Source of the DNA: Sulfuritalea hydrogenivorans sk43H
GTDB taxonomy: Bacteria > Pseudomonadota > Gammaproteobacteria > Burkholderiales > Rhodocyclaceae
DNA: 64,000 nt
Assembly (NCBI RefSeq): GCF_000828635.1
Contig: NZ_AP012547.1
Location: 930,001-994,000, forward strand
Direction of reading: 5' to 3'
Position numbers and translations under genes: made by a program. Below the pieces are notes generated by a model. The model was not told the DNA's origin and ran no database searches. It worked only from the letters and a program-made list of their open reading frames with translations. Every line of letters starts with the position of its first letter. The stretch's first letter is position 1. Of the stretch, positions 36,158 to 46,800 are shown piece by piece.

Positions 36158-36844
36158 ATGCATCCGACCGCCATGCTCAATGCCCGAATGTTTTTCGACG
36201 TCTACGGCGCGTCGTTCGCGTCGGCGCGGGTGGCGGATATAGGTGCGCAGGATGTGAATGGCTCGCTGCGTGACGTTTGTCCATCCAGGTTCACCTATAT
36301 CGGTGTTGATTTCGTTGCTGGAAAAGGCGTTGATGTCATCCTGGAAGACCCCTATCGATTGCCGTTTGAAGATCAGTCCATTGACATGGTCGTGAGCAGT
36401 TCTTGTTTCGAGCACTCGGAACTGTTCTGGGTGCTTTTTCTCGAGATCGTCCGCGTTCTCAAGCAGCCCGGGCTGCTTTACTTGAATGCACCGTCAAATG
36501 GAGAGGTTCATCGTTATCCACTCGACTGCTGGCGCTTCTACCCGGACAGTGGCAAGGCGCTGACAACCTGGGCGCGACGGAGTGGATACGATGTTACCTT
36601 GCTCGAGTCATACACAAGCAAGCAGATCGGAGATGTCTGGAACGATTTCGTCGCGGTTTTCCTTAAAGGCGACAGGTTTTCGCACGATTTTCCAGGACGC
36701 ATAACCGACGGTTTCGAGGGATTTACCAACGGCACAGCCCTTGGTCGGGCGAACAATCTGAATCCGCAACGATATCCCGAGGATATGGACAAACTGATGC
36801 TGATCTCCGATCTCATAAGCAACAGGATTTCGGTAAAGCGCTGA
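36158..36844 (+). CDS. Class I SAM-dependent methyltransferase
   Basis: I choose ATG 36158 (228 residues, starting MHPTAMLNARMFF); a GTG at 36098 is possible but abuts its AGGAG. Motif I reads VADIGAQDVNGSL, motif II-like YIGVDFVAGKGVDVI, and post-motif SIDMVVSSSCFEHSELFW with LEIVRVLKQPGLLYLNAP follow the Methyltransf_11 pattern. The methyl acceptor is unknown. Its place between a protein glycosyltransferase and other sugar-modifying genes suggests a sugar on the glycan being built. Confidence 0.75.
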   Translation: MHPTAMLNARMFFDVYGASFASARVADIGAQDVNGSLRDVCPSRFTYIGVDFVAGKGVDVILEDPYRLPFEDQSIDMVVSSSCFEHSELFWVLFLEIVRVLKQPGLLYLNAPSNGEVHRYPLDCWRFYPDSGKALTTWARRSGYDVTLLESYTSKQIGDVWNDFVAVFLKGDRFSHDFPGRITDGFEGFTNGTALGRANNLNPQRYPEDMDKLMLISDLISNRISVKR

Positions 36845-36869
36845 ATGAATCGGATGGAGGGGTGATTCC

Positions 36870-37397
36870 ATGGTGAGGAAGCTGCATATCGGCGGCAAGG
36901 TAAGACTGGACGGTTGGGAAGTCCTGAATGCCTTGCCCGGAGACTACGTGGATCATATCGGTGACGCGAGAGACCTTTCGCAGTTCGCCGACAACACTTT
37001 CGATGAGATTTATGCTTCGCATGTGGTGGAGCATTTCGACTACATGGGGGAACTGGAGAGCACATTGCGCGAGTGGTATCGGGTTCTTGCGCCATCAGGC
37101 CGACTAGGCATCAGTGTTCCTGACCTGGATATCCTGGCCACACTGTTCATCCAAAAAGAGGTCATGACGTTCGAAGATCGATTCATGATCATGCGCATGA
37201 TTTTTGGGGGGCACGTTAATCAATATGACCATCACAAGGTCGGTCTGAGCCAGGATCTGCTGACCGGATATTTGATGCTGTGTGGATTTGCCGGCGTTGA
37301 GCGCGTGGGCTCTTTCGGCATTTTTGACGACTCCAGCAACGCCATATTCAAGGGGCAGCCGATCAGCCTCAATGTGGTGGCGGTGAAACCAGCCTGA
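36870..37397 (+). CDS. Small SAM-dependent methyltransferase
   Basis: The 175-residue protein keeps a late Methyltransf_11 core: GDARDLSQFADNTFDEIYAS, HVVEHFDYMGELESTLREWY and VLAPSGRLGISVPDLDILAT. The usual glycine-rich motif I is reduced to LHIGGKVRLDGW near the N-terminus, a short form seen in enzymes of polysaccharide clusters. Such proteins are common among LPS and glycan genes. Catalytic activity is likely but unproven, and the acceptor is unknown. Confidence 0.7.
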   Translation: MVRKLHIGGKVRLDGWEVLNALPGDYVDHIGDARDLSQFADNTFDEIYASHVVEHFDYMGELESTLREWYRVLAPSGRLGISVPDLDILATLFIQKEVMTFEDRFMIMRMIFGGHVNQYDHHKVGLSQDLLTGYLMLCGFAGVERVGSFGIFDDSSNAIFKGQPISLNVVAVKPA

Positions 37398-37490
37398 TCG
37401 AAATGATGAAAAGAATCGGCGGGATGCCGCAGTCATCCGCTTGGAGCCCGATGGACGTGCCGACATGGCAACTTGATAAAGGCAGCTGCA

Positions 37491-38231
37491 ATGGAAAATC
37501 CTAATGCATCGCAGGGCGAAGTGCTGAACCTGCTTAACCTGTTTCGACCGTGGCACATGGTGAATTTCAGCAAAATCCGTCTTGGCTCGCCGAATGACGG
37601 CGGTTACGTATTGCCCGCCCTGGCTCTCGAGTCGAATCTGCTGGTATCGATAGGAATCGGCAACGACATCAGCTTCGATGAAGAGTTTGCCAAGCGGGGA
37701 GCGCAAATCTACCAGTTCGACCACACAATCGAAGCACCGCCCTATACCCATCCAAACATGCATTTCTTCCGCAAGGGATGGGGAGCTGTCGCGTCCGAGC
37801 AACTAATGTCTTTTGATCAGATTGTCGATGTCGTCGATTGGTCCAATGCCCGACATCCCGTGCTGAAGTTCGATGTCGAGGGAGCCGAATGGGGCGGTCT
37901 GAATTCGATGAATCCGGAACATCTTGCCCGTTTTGAGATCGTGACCGCCGAATTTCACAATATTGAACAGATCTTCTACAGAGCCAACTACGAGTTGTTG
38001 TTCTCCGCGTTCAGCAAGCTAAGCGCCAGGCATGTACCGGTGCATCTGCACGTAAATAACTATCAAGGCGTAACGCTGGTGAGCGGCGTACCGGTGCCCT
38101 GCGTGATAGAGCTGACCTATTTGCGGAGGGATTGCGGTGTTTTCGGCGGACATTCCACCGAGCCGATTCCCGGTCCGCTCGATCAGCCGAACAACAAGAT
38201 GGCCCCCGATATTTGCCTTCGGCCGTTCTAA
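37491..38231 (+). CDS. FkbM-like methyltransferase
   Basis: The chosen ATG gives 246 residues (MENPNASQGEVLNLL). A central SAM-binding half (LGSPNDGGYVLPALALE, LLVSIGIGNDISFDEEFA, IYQFDHTIEAPP) leads to VLKFDVEGAEWGGL, the DVEGAE signature of FkbM-type methyltransferases. These usually O-methylate sugars or polyketides. Together with its neighbours it points to methylated glycans made by this island. The family assignment is moderately sure. Confidence 0.72.
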   Translation: MENPNASQGEVLNLLNLFRPWHMVNFSKIRLGSPNDGGYVLPALALESNLLVSIGIGNDISFDEEFAKRGAQIYQFDHTIEAPPYTHPNMHFFRKGWGAVASEQLMSFDQIVDVVDWSNARHPVLKFDVEGAEWGGLNSMNPEHLARFEIVTAEFHNIEQIFYRANYELLFSAFSKLSARHVPVHLHVNNYQGVTLVSGVPVPCVIELTYLRRDCGVFGGHSTEPIPGPLDQPNNKMAPDICLRPF

Positions 38232-38294
38232 GGCCGACAGATGATTGCCTGGCACATTCGCGCATCTTGGACAGCCCGAGAGTAACCAAAGAAA

Positions 38295-39452
38295 ATGGCC
38301 ATGAAACAAGTATTGATCGAGGGTTGGCGCGGCATCAGCCAGTCGTTCGCGATGGTGAACCAATATCAACTCGTAGAGTTGGCAAAGCTCGAAGGATTGT
38401 CGCTGAGCCATCTCGACTTGCCGTACTCCAATCCGGCATGGACCGTGACAGGTAACGACCCCTCGTTTCCGCCCGAATTCAAGGCGGTGATAAAGGCGGT
38501 TCCTGCTCCCGTGGGCCAGAGTTTCGACACTGCGTACAACATCTCGTTTCCCTTCCGGAGGCCAGTTACGGAAGCGGGAAGATACATCTCCTTCATGACA
38601 GGCGAGTTCGGCCTGTTGCCCACGAGCTTTTCGCCGACGGGAGCGGATGTCGACCAGTTCTGCCGCGGAGAAGGCATCATCACCGTGCCTTCGAACTGGT
38701 CACGCATGAAAGTGATTGAGTATGGGTTTGATCCGGACAGGATAGTTGTGGTCCCGCATGGCGTCAGCTCAGACGTTTTCAGTCCAGTCGAGCAAAAAGG
38801 GCGCGAGGAAGTCCGCAGCCAAATTGGCCTTGATGCCGACCATTTCGTCTTTCTGAACGTGGGTGCGATGACCTGGAACAAGGGCATCGATATTCTGCTT
38901 CGTGCGTTCGTGGACGTGAGAAAGAGGCACGCAGATGTACGGCTGGTTCTGAAAGATGCCAGTACCTTGTACGGTATAAGAGGTGCCAACGTGGTTGCGA
39001 CGTTCATGCAGGAGAATGCCGAACTGACGCCCGACATTTTGGCTTCGATAAAGGTGATATCGTCGGGGCTGCCCCTGTTCCAGATGCGTTTGCTCTATGG
39101 TTCAGCGGACGCATATATTTCACCCTATCGGGCCGAAGGTTTCAATCTTCCCGTCATTGAAGCAATCGCGTGCGGCACTCCGGCCATTGTCACGGACGGT
39201 GGTGCGACAGACGACTTTTGTGGGCTATCTACAGGATGGAAAGTTCGTAGCGATCAGGTCCAAAACATCGACAAGGCTGTCCCTGGAGCCGGATATCATC
39301 TTGAGCCTCGGCTTGACAGCCTGATTGAGCAGATGGAGTCGGCAATAAGCGAGCAAAAATCGATGACGGAATCGTTTGCCGCGGCCAGACAAAGACTGGT
39401 CGCCAGATTCTCATGGGCTTCGGCAGCAAGGCAACTGGAGGCTCTGTTTTGA
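38295..39452 (+). CDS. GT4-family glycosyltransferase
   Basis: The 385-residue protein has a GT-B fold: an N-terminal acceptor domain, IVVVPHGVSSDVFSP, the start of the donor domain FLNVGAMTWNKGIDILLRAF, and the GT4 nucleotide-sugar motif AYISPYRAEGFNLPVIEAIA followed by CGTPAIVTDGG. GT4 enzymes are retaining transferases using NDP-sugars. It could extend the sugar first added by the GT41 enzyme. Sugar and linkage are not predictable from the sequence. Confidence 0.85.
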   Translation: MAMKQVLIEGWRGISQSFAMVNQYQLVELAKLEGLSLSHLDLPYSNPAWTVTGNDPSFPPEFKAVIKAVPAPVGQSFDTAYNISFPFRRPVTEAGRYISFMTGEFGLLPTSFSPTGADVDQFCRGEGIITVPSNWSRMKVIEYGFDPDRIVVVPHGVSSDVFSPVEQKGREEVRSQIGLDADHFVFLNVGAMTWNKGIDILLRAFVDVRKRHADVRLVLKDASTLYGIRGANVVATFMQENAELTPDILASIKVISSGLPLFQMRLLYGSADAYISPYRAEGFNLPVIEAIACGTPAIVTDGGATDDFCGLSTGWKVRSDQVQNIDKAVPGAGYHLEPRLDSLIEQMESAISEQKSMTESFAAARQRLVARFSWASAARQLEALF

Positions 39453-39475
39453 TGGGAGTGCAGTGAGGTGGCTGC

Positions 39476-40282
39476 TTGAAGAAGCCTCGGCGAACGTCTA
39501 TTGGGGAAGATATCCATTCAGGAAGTATCACAGCGCCTGGTGACGCGCGGGTAGCAATCCTGATTCCGGTATATAAGCCTGAACTGTCGCCTCTCGAGCA
39601 GTTCTCTATCGATTATTCGCTCTCGGTCATCAAGGACAGGAAATGCTTCTTCATTGCTCCAGCCGGCCTTGATTGCAGCTATTACAGTAATCGCTACCCC
39701 CGGGTCGAATTTGAATTCTTTCCACGGGAGTACTTCGATTCGATCGACAGCTACAGCCGCCTTTTGTTGGCTCCATTTTTTTATGATCGCTTCCTGAGCT
39801 TCGAGTTTGTTCTTATTCTCCAGCCGGATGCCATCCTGATTCGCGACGATCTTGATTTCTGGATCGGGCAGCCATTCGACTATATTGGGGCTCCTTGGCC
39901 GGACGGGGTAGAACTTACGGTTTGGCGTGACCGGTTTCGTGATGACCTTCGTCGGCGCGTGAGGGCGACTGTTGGAAATGGCGGCCTGAGTCTTCGTCGG
40001 GTCAGAAAATGCCTTGCCTTGATCCATGAATTCCCGGAGACCCGCACAGTATTCATGGAATCAGGGACAAACGAGGATTCTTACTTCTCCTTGTTGGGGG
40101 CTCTGTCGATAGATTTCATCATTCCGAACGAGATTATTGCTTCCCGCTTTTCGATGGAACTGCGCCCCGAGTATTTCCACGCAGTAAATGGAGGTTATTA
40201 TCCAATGGGTGTCCATGCATGGTGGACCGTTCAGCCTAGGTTCTGGGCACCCTGCATCCCGCCGCTTGCTGCCGTGCTCTAG
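39476..40282 (+). CDS. Putative glycosyltransferase of the DUF5672 type
   Basis: A TTG start at 39476 follows GAGGTG at a good distance, and a stop lies in frame 12 bases upstream, so the 268-residue frame is well bounded. The protein shows VAILIPVYKP at the start, FVLILQPDAILIRDDLDFWI (a DxD-like region), FDYIGAPWPD and VGNGGLSLRRVRKCLALI. This resembles the DUF5672 family found in glycan clusters. The DNA is visibly more AT-rich than that of the flagellar genes, suggesting horizontal acquisition. Confidence 0.7.
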   Translation: MKKPRRTSIGEDIHSGSITAPGDARVAILIPVYKPELSPLEQFSIDYSLSVIKDRKCFFIAPAGLDCSYYSNRYPRVEFEFFPREYFDSIDSYSRLLLAPFFYDRFLSFEFVLILQPDAILIRDDLDFWIGQPFDYIGAPWPDGVELTVWRDRFRDDLRRRVRATVGNGGLSLRRVRKCLALIHEFPETRTVFMESGTNEDSYFSLLGALSIDFIIPNEIIASRFSMELRPEYFHAVNGGYYPMGVHAWWTVQPRFWAPCIPPLAAVL

Positions 40283-40287
40283 CAAGG

Positions 40288-40328
40288 GCTCCTTGGCCAA
40301 GGAGCGACGCTGACTCCGCTCTGGAGTC
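40288..40328 (+). terminator. Tandem hairpins after the DUF5672 gene
   Basis: GCTCCTTGGCCAAGGAGC (40288-40305) is a perfect 18-base palindrome. It is followed by GACTCC-GCTCT-GGAGTC (40312-40328), a 6-bp stem with a 5-base loop. They begin 6 bases after the stop codon. No T run follows, so a Rho-assisted or RNA-processing end is more likely than a classic intrinsic terminator. Confidence 0.4.
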
Positions 40329-40582
40329 ACCTGCCGGATAAATGGCTCGAATCCCTAAAGATTTCCTTATCACTGCCGTTGTAGACATCGATAGCGGAGA
40401 ACTGTAGTTCGAAGTCGTGGTGTCGATTTTCCGCCAGTCCGCAATAACATACTGTTATAGATATGTTTTGTGATGGGGAAGGGGGTTGGGGCATTGGTTG
40501 TCAGCAATTCTGCTTGGCGACTGCAAGTTGAACACAATTAGCTGGCTTGTAACTTGCTTAAATTTTGCGGATTGATTCGGGT

Positions 40583-40596
40583 GTGAAGTATTTCAC
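40583..40596. promoter_or_regulatory. Inverted repeat GTGAA-N4-TTCAC upstream of the giant gene
   Basis: A perfect 5-bp inverted repeat with a 4-base centre ends 20 bases upstream of the extended -10-like TGCTATACA at 40616-40624. The position, just upstream of a promoter-like element, would suit an activator site. It is short and could occur by chance. Confidence 0.25.
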
Positions 40597-40812
40597 GGTA
40601 GGGGTGGTAGGTGCGTGCTATACAGGACAACAGAGGGTGCGGCGCGGTATTGGTGGTTGCGGTGAGTGAATTTCGAGCGAAGTAGTTTGGGTGGGTTGAT
40701 TCGGTCCAGTAATAATCATTCCAGGCAATTTCGACAGTCGGTTGGATATGCGCAGGTCTAGCGTGCCAAGGTATTTGCCGCAGGAAGCGCAGCGTTTCTT
40801 AAAGGATGCAAA

Positions 40813-43800
40813 ATGGCACTAACTACTTCGACGACGACGGCCGAAATTGCCGCACTAACCACCACCCAGATGGCGGCATTGACCACCGATGAGTTGGCAT
40901 TGCTGTCTTCCGTTCAGGCATCTGCGTTTTCTTCTACGCAGATCGGCAACCTGACCACCGCCCAACTCTCGAAGCTTGCTACTGCAGCGTTTGGGGGGCT
41001 GAAAACCACAGTAATCTCCGGTTTGACGACGGTACAGACGGCTGGTTTGACAACCGATCAGATTGTGGCGCTGACTACGGCACAGGCAGCTGTACTCAAA
41101 TCGACGCAGCTTGCTTCGCTATCCACCGATCAGATTTCGAAGATGGAGGTGGCTGATCTTGCCGCCGTGCAGGCAACCTCGATAATCGGCATTACTACCG
41201 CCGGCATCCAGGCACTCACCACCAGCCAGATTCCGGGTCTTGCGGCTGTTTCGAGCTTGACCACGGTGCAGACAGCAGCGCTTTCAGCCGGCCAGATTCA
41301 GGCGCTGACCACGACACAGGCAGCAGCGCTGATCTCGGCTCAGGTTTCAAACATGTCGACGGCGCAGATCAATGCCTTCGAAACGGCAGACTTGGCAAAG
41401 CTCTCTGCGACAGTTATTTCAAAGTTATCGACGGACCAAGTCAAGGCGCTGTCGACTGACCAGATTCAAGCGCTCACCACGACGCAGGCTGCCGCTCTCG
41501 TTTCAGCCCAAGTGGCGGGACTGACAACGGCTCAGATCAGCAAGATCGAGACGTTGGATTTGGCCGCTTTGAAGAGCAGCGTGATTGGGGCTTTGTCGAC
41601 TACACAGGTCAGCGCATTGACAACGGACCAAATGGTTGCGCTGAACGTAGCGCAGACCCCTGCATTGACGTCGACACAGCTTGCCGCACTTTCCACGGCG
41701 CAAGTATCGAAAATCGATGCTGCCGATCTGGTTGGCATTACCAGTACGGCGATTGTTGGCCTGACAACGGATGCGATTGCGGCATTGAGCACTGCTCAAG
41801 TTGCGGCGATTGCGGCCACTTCGGTCGGGGCGATGACTTCCGATCAGATAGGTGCACTGTCCACCGCTCAGGTAGTCGGATTGACAGGCTCGCAGGTTGG
41901 AGCAATGACTGCCGCGCAGATGCCGGGCTTTTCGACCACGCAACTGGTTGCGATGCAGACGGCGGATGTCGCCTCGCTAAAGAGCAGTGCCATTGCTGCG
42001 CTCTCGACGGATCAGCTTGGCGCTCTTACCACGGGTCAGATTGCGGCCATTTCGGCGACTGCGGTAAAGGGGCTGACGACGGACCAGATGGGGGCGCTGT
42101 CGACGGACCAGATCAAGGCGCTGACGGCTACTCAGGCGGCTGCCTTGACTACTACCCAAATAGGCGGCTTGTCGACGACGCAGATCAGTGTATTTGAGAC
42201 CGACGATTTCGCGGCTCTTTCTACTGCAGCTATCGGCGCATTGTCGACCGCCCAGCTTGCCGCATTGTCGACCGCACAAATCGCCGCGCTGACGCCGACC
42301 CAGGCTTCGGCATTGAGTTCGACTCAGATCGGCAAGTTGTCGACAACCCAGATTTCCAAGATGGAAGCTTCGGATATCGCCGGAGTAACCAGTACTGCGA
42401 TCGCGGGTCTGACCACGGCCGACATAGCGGCGATGAGTACGAGTCAGGTAGCCGGAATATCGGCGGCGGCGGTCGCGGGTATGACAACCACCCAGGTTGG
42501 GGCGCTCTCAACGGATCAAATAAAGGGTCTGACAGCTTCGCAAGTAGCGGGCATGGGTACCACGCAGGTGTCCGGCCTATCTACTGCCCAGCTTGCGGCC
42601 ATTGAAACCACGGATCTGAAATCCATGACCAGCACGGCGATCGCCGGCTTGTCGACGACCAATATTGCCGCGCTGTCGACGGCTCAGATGGCGTCGCTCT
42701 CGGTTTCCGCCATGGGAGGTCTGACCAGCGGCCAGGTCGCTACCCTATCGACCGATCAGATTCAGGCATTGAGTTCTACCCAGGTTGCCGGATTGAAGGC
42801 GTTACAGGCACCGGGTCTCACTACTGATCAATTGACCCAAATGCAGACGGCGGGGACCCTGTCCGCGCTAACCAGCACGGCCATATCGGGCTTCACCACC
42901 GACCAGATTCAAGCCTTGAGTACGGCCCAGCTGGCAGCACTATCAACCTCCGGCGTCAAGGGTTTGACGACTTCTCAGGTCGGCGTGCTGTCGACAGATC
43001 AGATTCAGGCTTTGACGACTGGACAGGCTGCCGCCTTGGGAACCGCCCAAGTTGTCGGTCTGACCACGACACAAGTCGCGGCGATCGAAACTGCGGACCT
43101 CGCTTCTCTGTCAGCGACGGCAGTTGGTGTCTTGACAAGCAATCAGATCGGGGCCCTGACGACCGACCAGATCAAGGCGCTGACGACAGCTCAGGCAGCA
43201 ACGTTGGGGACCGCGCAAGCGGCGGGCTTGACCTCGACTCAGATCGGGAACATCGAGACGGTAGACTTGGCGGTATTGAAGACTACCGTGATCGCGTCTT
43301 TGACCGCGGGACAACTGGCTGGATTGACGACGAGCCAGATTGCGGCCTTGACTACTGCCCAGAAGGCAGTCTTGCCGGCTGCCGGCATGACGACGGATCA
43401 GATCGCTGCACTGACGACGACCGAGATTTCCAAGCTATCGACGGCAACGATTGCCGGTCTCACGACAGATCAGATACAGGCTTTGAATACCGATCAGATT
43501 GCAGCCCTGAGCACGACCGCGATTCAAACTTTGTCTTCCGGACAAATCGGAGGCATGACGACCACCCAAATTGCCGCTCTAACCACCGGCCAGGTTGGGG
43601 CCTTCGGCACCACACAAGCGGCCGGTCTGAGCACAACACAGATCCAGGCCATTGAAGTGGTTGACGCGGCCAAGCTTTCAACAAGTGTTATCGCAGGGTT
43701 GAATACTACGCAAGTCGGTGCGCTGACAAGTCCGCAAATCGCTGGATTGACAACCACACAGGCTGCGGCACTTGGCACGACCCAGATATCCGGAATGAGT

Positions 43801-46800
43801 ACGGCGCAGGTCGCGGCTTTGGAAACCGTTGATTTCGCAGCACTCACGACCACGGCGTTGGCTTCACTTTCCACAGCTCAAATCGCGAATTTGGGCCCTG
43901 ATCAATTTGCCGCACTGAGTTCGACGGCGATTGGCGCGCTGACTACCGGGCAGTTGGGAGCCATTACCAATGCGCAGTTCCAGGCGCTGAATACCACGCA
44001 GGTAGCGAGCATCAAATCCTCCCAGATTTCGGGGCTCACCACGAGCCAGATTTCGCAAATCGACACGACTGACCTTGCCGTGCTCAAGACCAATGTTCTT
44101 GCGGTACTGACGACGGCCCAGATGGCCGCGTTGACGGTGGATCAGGTCGCCGCGTTGAGTACCACGCAGCTAGGTGCCGTGACCTCAACGCAGCTGGGAG
44201 CGCTGGGCACGCCCCAGATACAGGGTCTTACCACCCTCCAGGCGTCGAAGCTGTCCGTGGCTCAGGCCGCGGGGCTTACGACGCAACAGGTTGCCGCGCT
44301 TGAAACCGCGGATCTTGTCAAGCTGACTCCCAGTGTGATTGCCGCTCTTACCACGACTCAGGTCGCGGCATTGACCGCGGATCAGGTCGCGGCATTGACG
44401 TCAACCCAGATGGCATCGATGACGGCGGCGCAGCTTGCTGTTCTCGGTGGTGGCAATGTCCAGTCCCTTACGACAGACCAGATACAGTCGCTGACATCAA
44501 CTCAGCTTGCCGGGTTGACCACCGCTCAGATCGCCAGCATCGAGACGGCGGACTTGGTCAAGCTCTCCACCAGCGCACTGCCAGGGTTGACGACGACGCA
44601 AATGGCCGCACTGACCGGTGATCAGGTCGCTGCGCTGACGACGGCCCAGTTGTCGAAGTTGAGCTCAATGCAAATTGGCGGAATTGCGACGACCCCGATA
44701 CAGTCATTGACTACTACCCAGGCCGCTGCCTTGACGGCAACACAAACGGCCGGTCTGACCACGGCGCAGATCGCCAATCTGGAGGTTGCCGATGCCGCAA
44801 GTCTGACCACGGCGGTGGTCGCAGCTTTGACGACAACCCAAGTTGGCGCCTTGACTGCGGATCAGGTGGCCGGCCTGAGCACCTCGCAAACCGCGGCGTT
44901 GAGTTCTACGCAGCTTGGCAAGCTTGGCACCGCCCAGATAGAAGCGCTTACAACGGCACAGGCAGCGGCGTTGACCGCTGCGCAGGCAGCTGGCCTCACT
45001 ACAACACAGTTGGCCAAGCTTGAAACCGCGGATGTGGCACAGCTTTCCACCTCGGTAATCGCCGGATTGACCGCGGCGCAACTCGGCGCCATCGGAACGT
45101 CGCAGATTGAAGCACTGACTACGGTGCAGGCTGGGGTATTGACCTCGGCTCAGGTCGCGGGGCTCTCGTCATCGCAGATTGCTGCGATGCAGACGGCCGA
45201 TCTGTCGAAGCTGTCGACAAGTGCGATTACAGGTTTGACCACGGCTGGAATGGCGGGCTTGACGGTCGATCAGGTGGCGTCACTGAGCACGGCGCAGATG
45301 TCCAAGCTCACATCGACGCAGCTTGGTGCGTTAGGCACGGCGCAAATCGAGGCGCTGACGACGGCACAGGCGGCGGTGTTGACCTCCGCGCAATTCGCTG
45401 GGCTGAGCACAGCACAGATTGCCAGGCTGGAAGCGGCGGATCAGGCGCAACTGTCGACAGCGGTAATCGCGGCGATGACGCCGGCGCAACTCGGTGCGCT
45501 CTCGGCTCAGCAAGTCGCTGATCTCACCACGACCCAGGCGGCCGCATTGACTGCAACGCAGGCAGCGAGTTTGACAACGACCCAGTTGGTCGCAATGGAG
45601 ACGGCGGACCTCGCGCAATTGTCGACCAATGCCGTTGCCGCATTGACCACGGCGCAACTCGCGGCGCTGACAGGTGATCAGATCGCCGCGTTGAGCACTA
45701 CCCAACTGGCCAAGGTCAGCTCGGCACAACTTGCGGCAATTGGTACCACGCCGATCCAGTCGCTGACGACAACCCAAGCGGCGGCACTGACCGCGACCCA
45801 GGCGGCTGGCCTGACTACTGCCCAGATCGCCAATCTGGAAGTTGCGGACGCAGCGAAGCTGACGACAGCGGTGATCGCCGGTTTAACCACGACCCAAGTC
45901 GGTGCTTTGACGGCAGACCAGGTGGCAGGGCTCAGTACTACGCAAATCGCGGCGCTGACCTCGACGCAGCTCGGCAAACTCGGCACGGCCCAGATTGAAG
46001 CGCTGACAACCGCGCAAGCAGGGGTTCTGACAGCGGCTCAGGCAGCCGGTTTGTCCACCGCGCAGATTTCGAAACTTGAAGCGGCCGACTTGGCTCAGCT
46101 TTCGACGGCCGTTATTGCCGGTCTGACGACGACGCAGATCGGCGGCTTGACCAATCAGCAAGTGGCAGACTTGACTACGACGCAAGCAGGAGCTCTGACA
46201 GCCGCTCAGGCCGGGGGGTTGTCTACGGCTCAGCTTGCCGCGATGGAAACGATAGACTTGGCCAAGCTGTCGACAGCAGCGATCACGGGGCTTACCACGA
46301 CCCAAGTAGGCGCCCTGACGGCGGACCAGGTGGCGGCGCTGACTCCGACGCAACTGGCCGCGATGAGCGCCGCGCAACTGGGCAAGCTCGGCGCGACACC
46401 GCTTCAGTCGATGACCACGACGCAGGCTTCGACGTTGACGTCGACACAGCTTGCCGGACTGTCCACCACGCAGATTGCGGCGATGGAAACGGTCGATATC
46501 GCGGCGATCTCGACCAGCGCGATTGCGGGACTGACAGTGCCTCAGGTCGCGGCCATGACGGCGGATCAGATCGCGGCATTGAGCACCAGCCAGATTTCGA
46601 AGTTCAGCGCATCCCAGCTGGGTGCGATCGGAACCGCCCAGATCGAGGCGCTGACCACCGCGCAAGCCTCGGTGCTGACAGCGACCCAGGCAGCCGGCTT
46701 GACGACCGCACAGATCGCCAAGCTGGAAGCCGCAGATCTGGCAAACCTGTCCACTGCTGTTGTTGCCGGTCTGACTGCGACCCAGGTCGGCGCACTGACG

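Larger units (their letters stand above)
40283..40812. other. Long AT-richer leader region of the giant repeat-protein gene
   Basis: These 530 bases hold no credible gene. They contain two hairpins at the 5' end (40288-40328), a GTGAA-GTAT-TTCAC inverted repeat at 40583-40596, and an extended -10-like TGCTATACA at 40616-40624 without a good -35. The Shine-Dalgarno AAGGA lies at 40802-40806 before the ATG at 40813. The length and AT content suggest a regulated promoter with a long 5' untranslated region. Confidence 0.45.
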
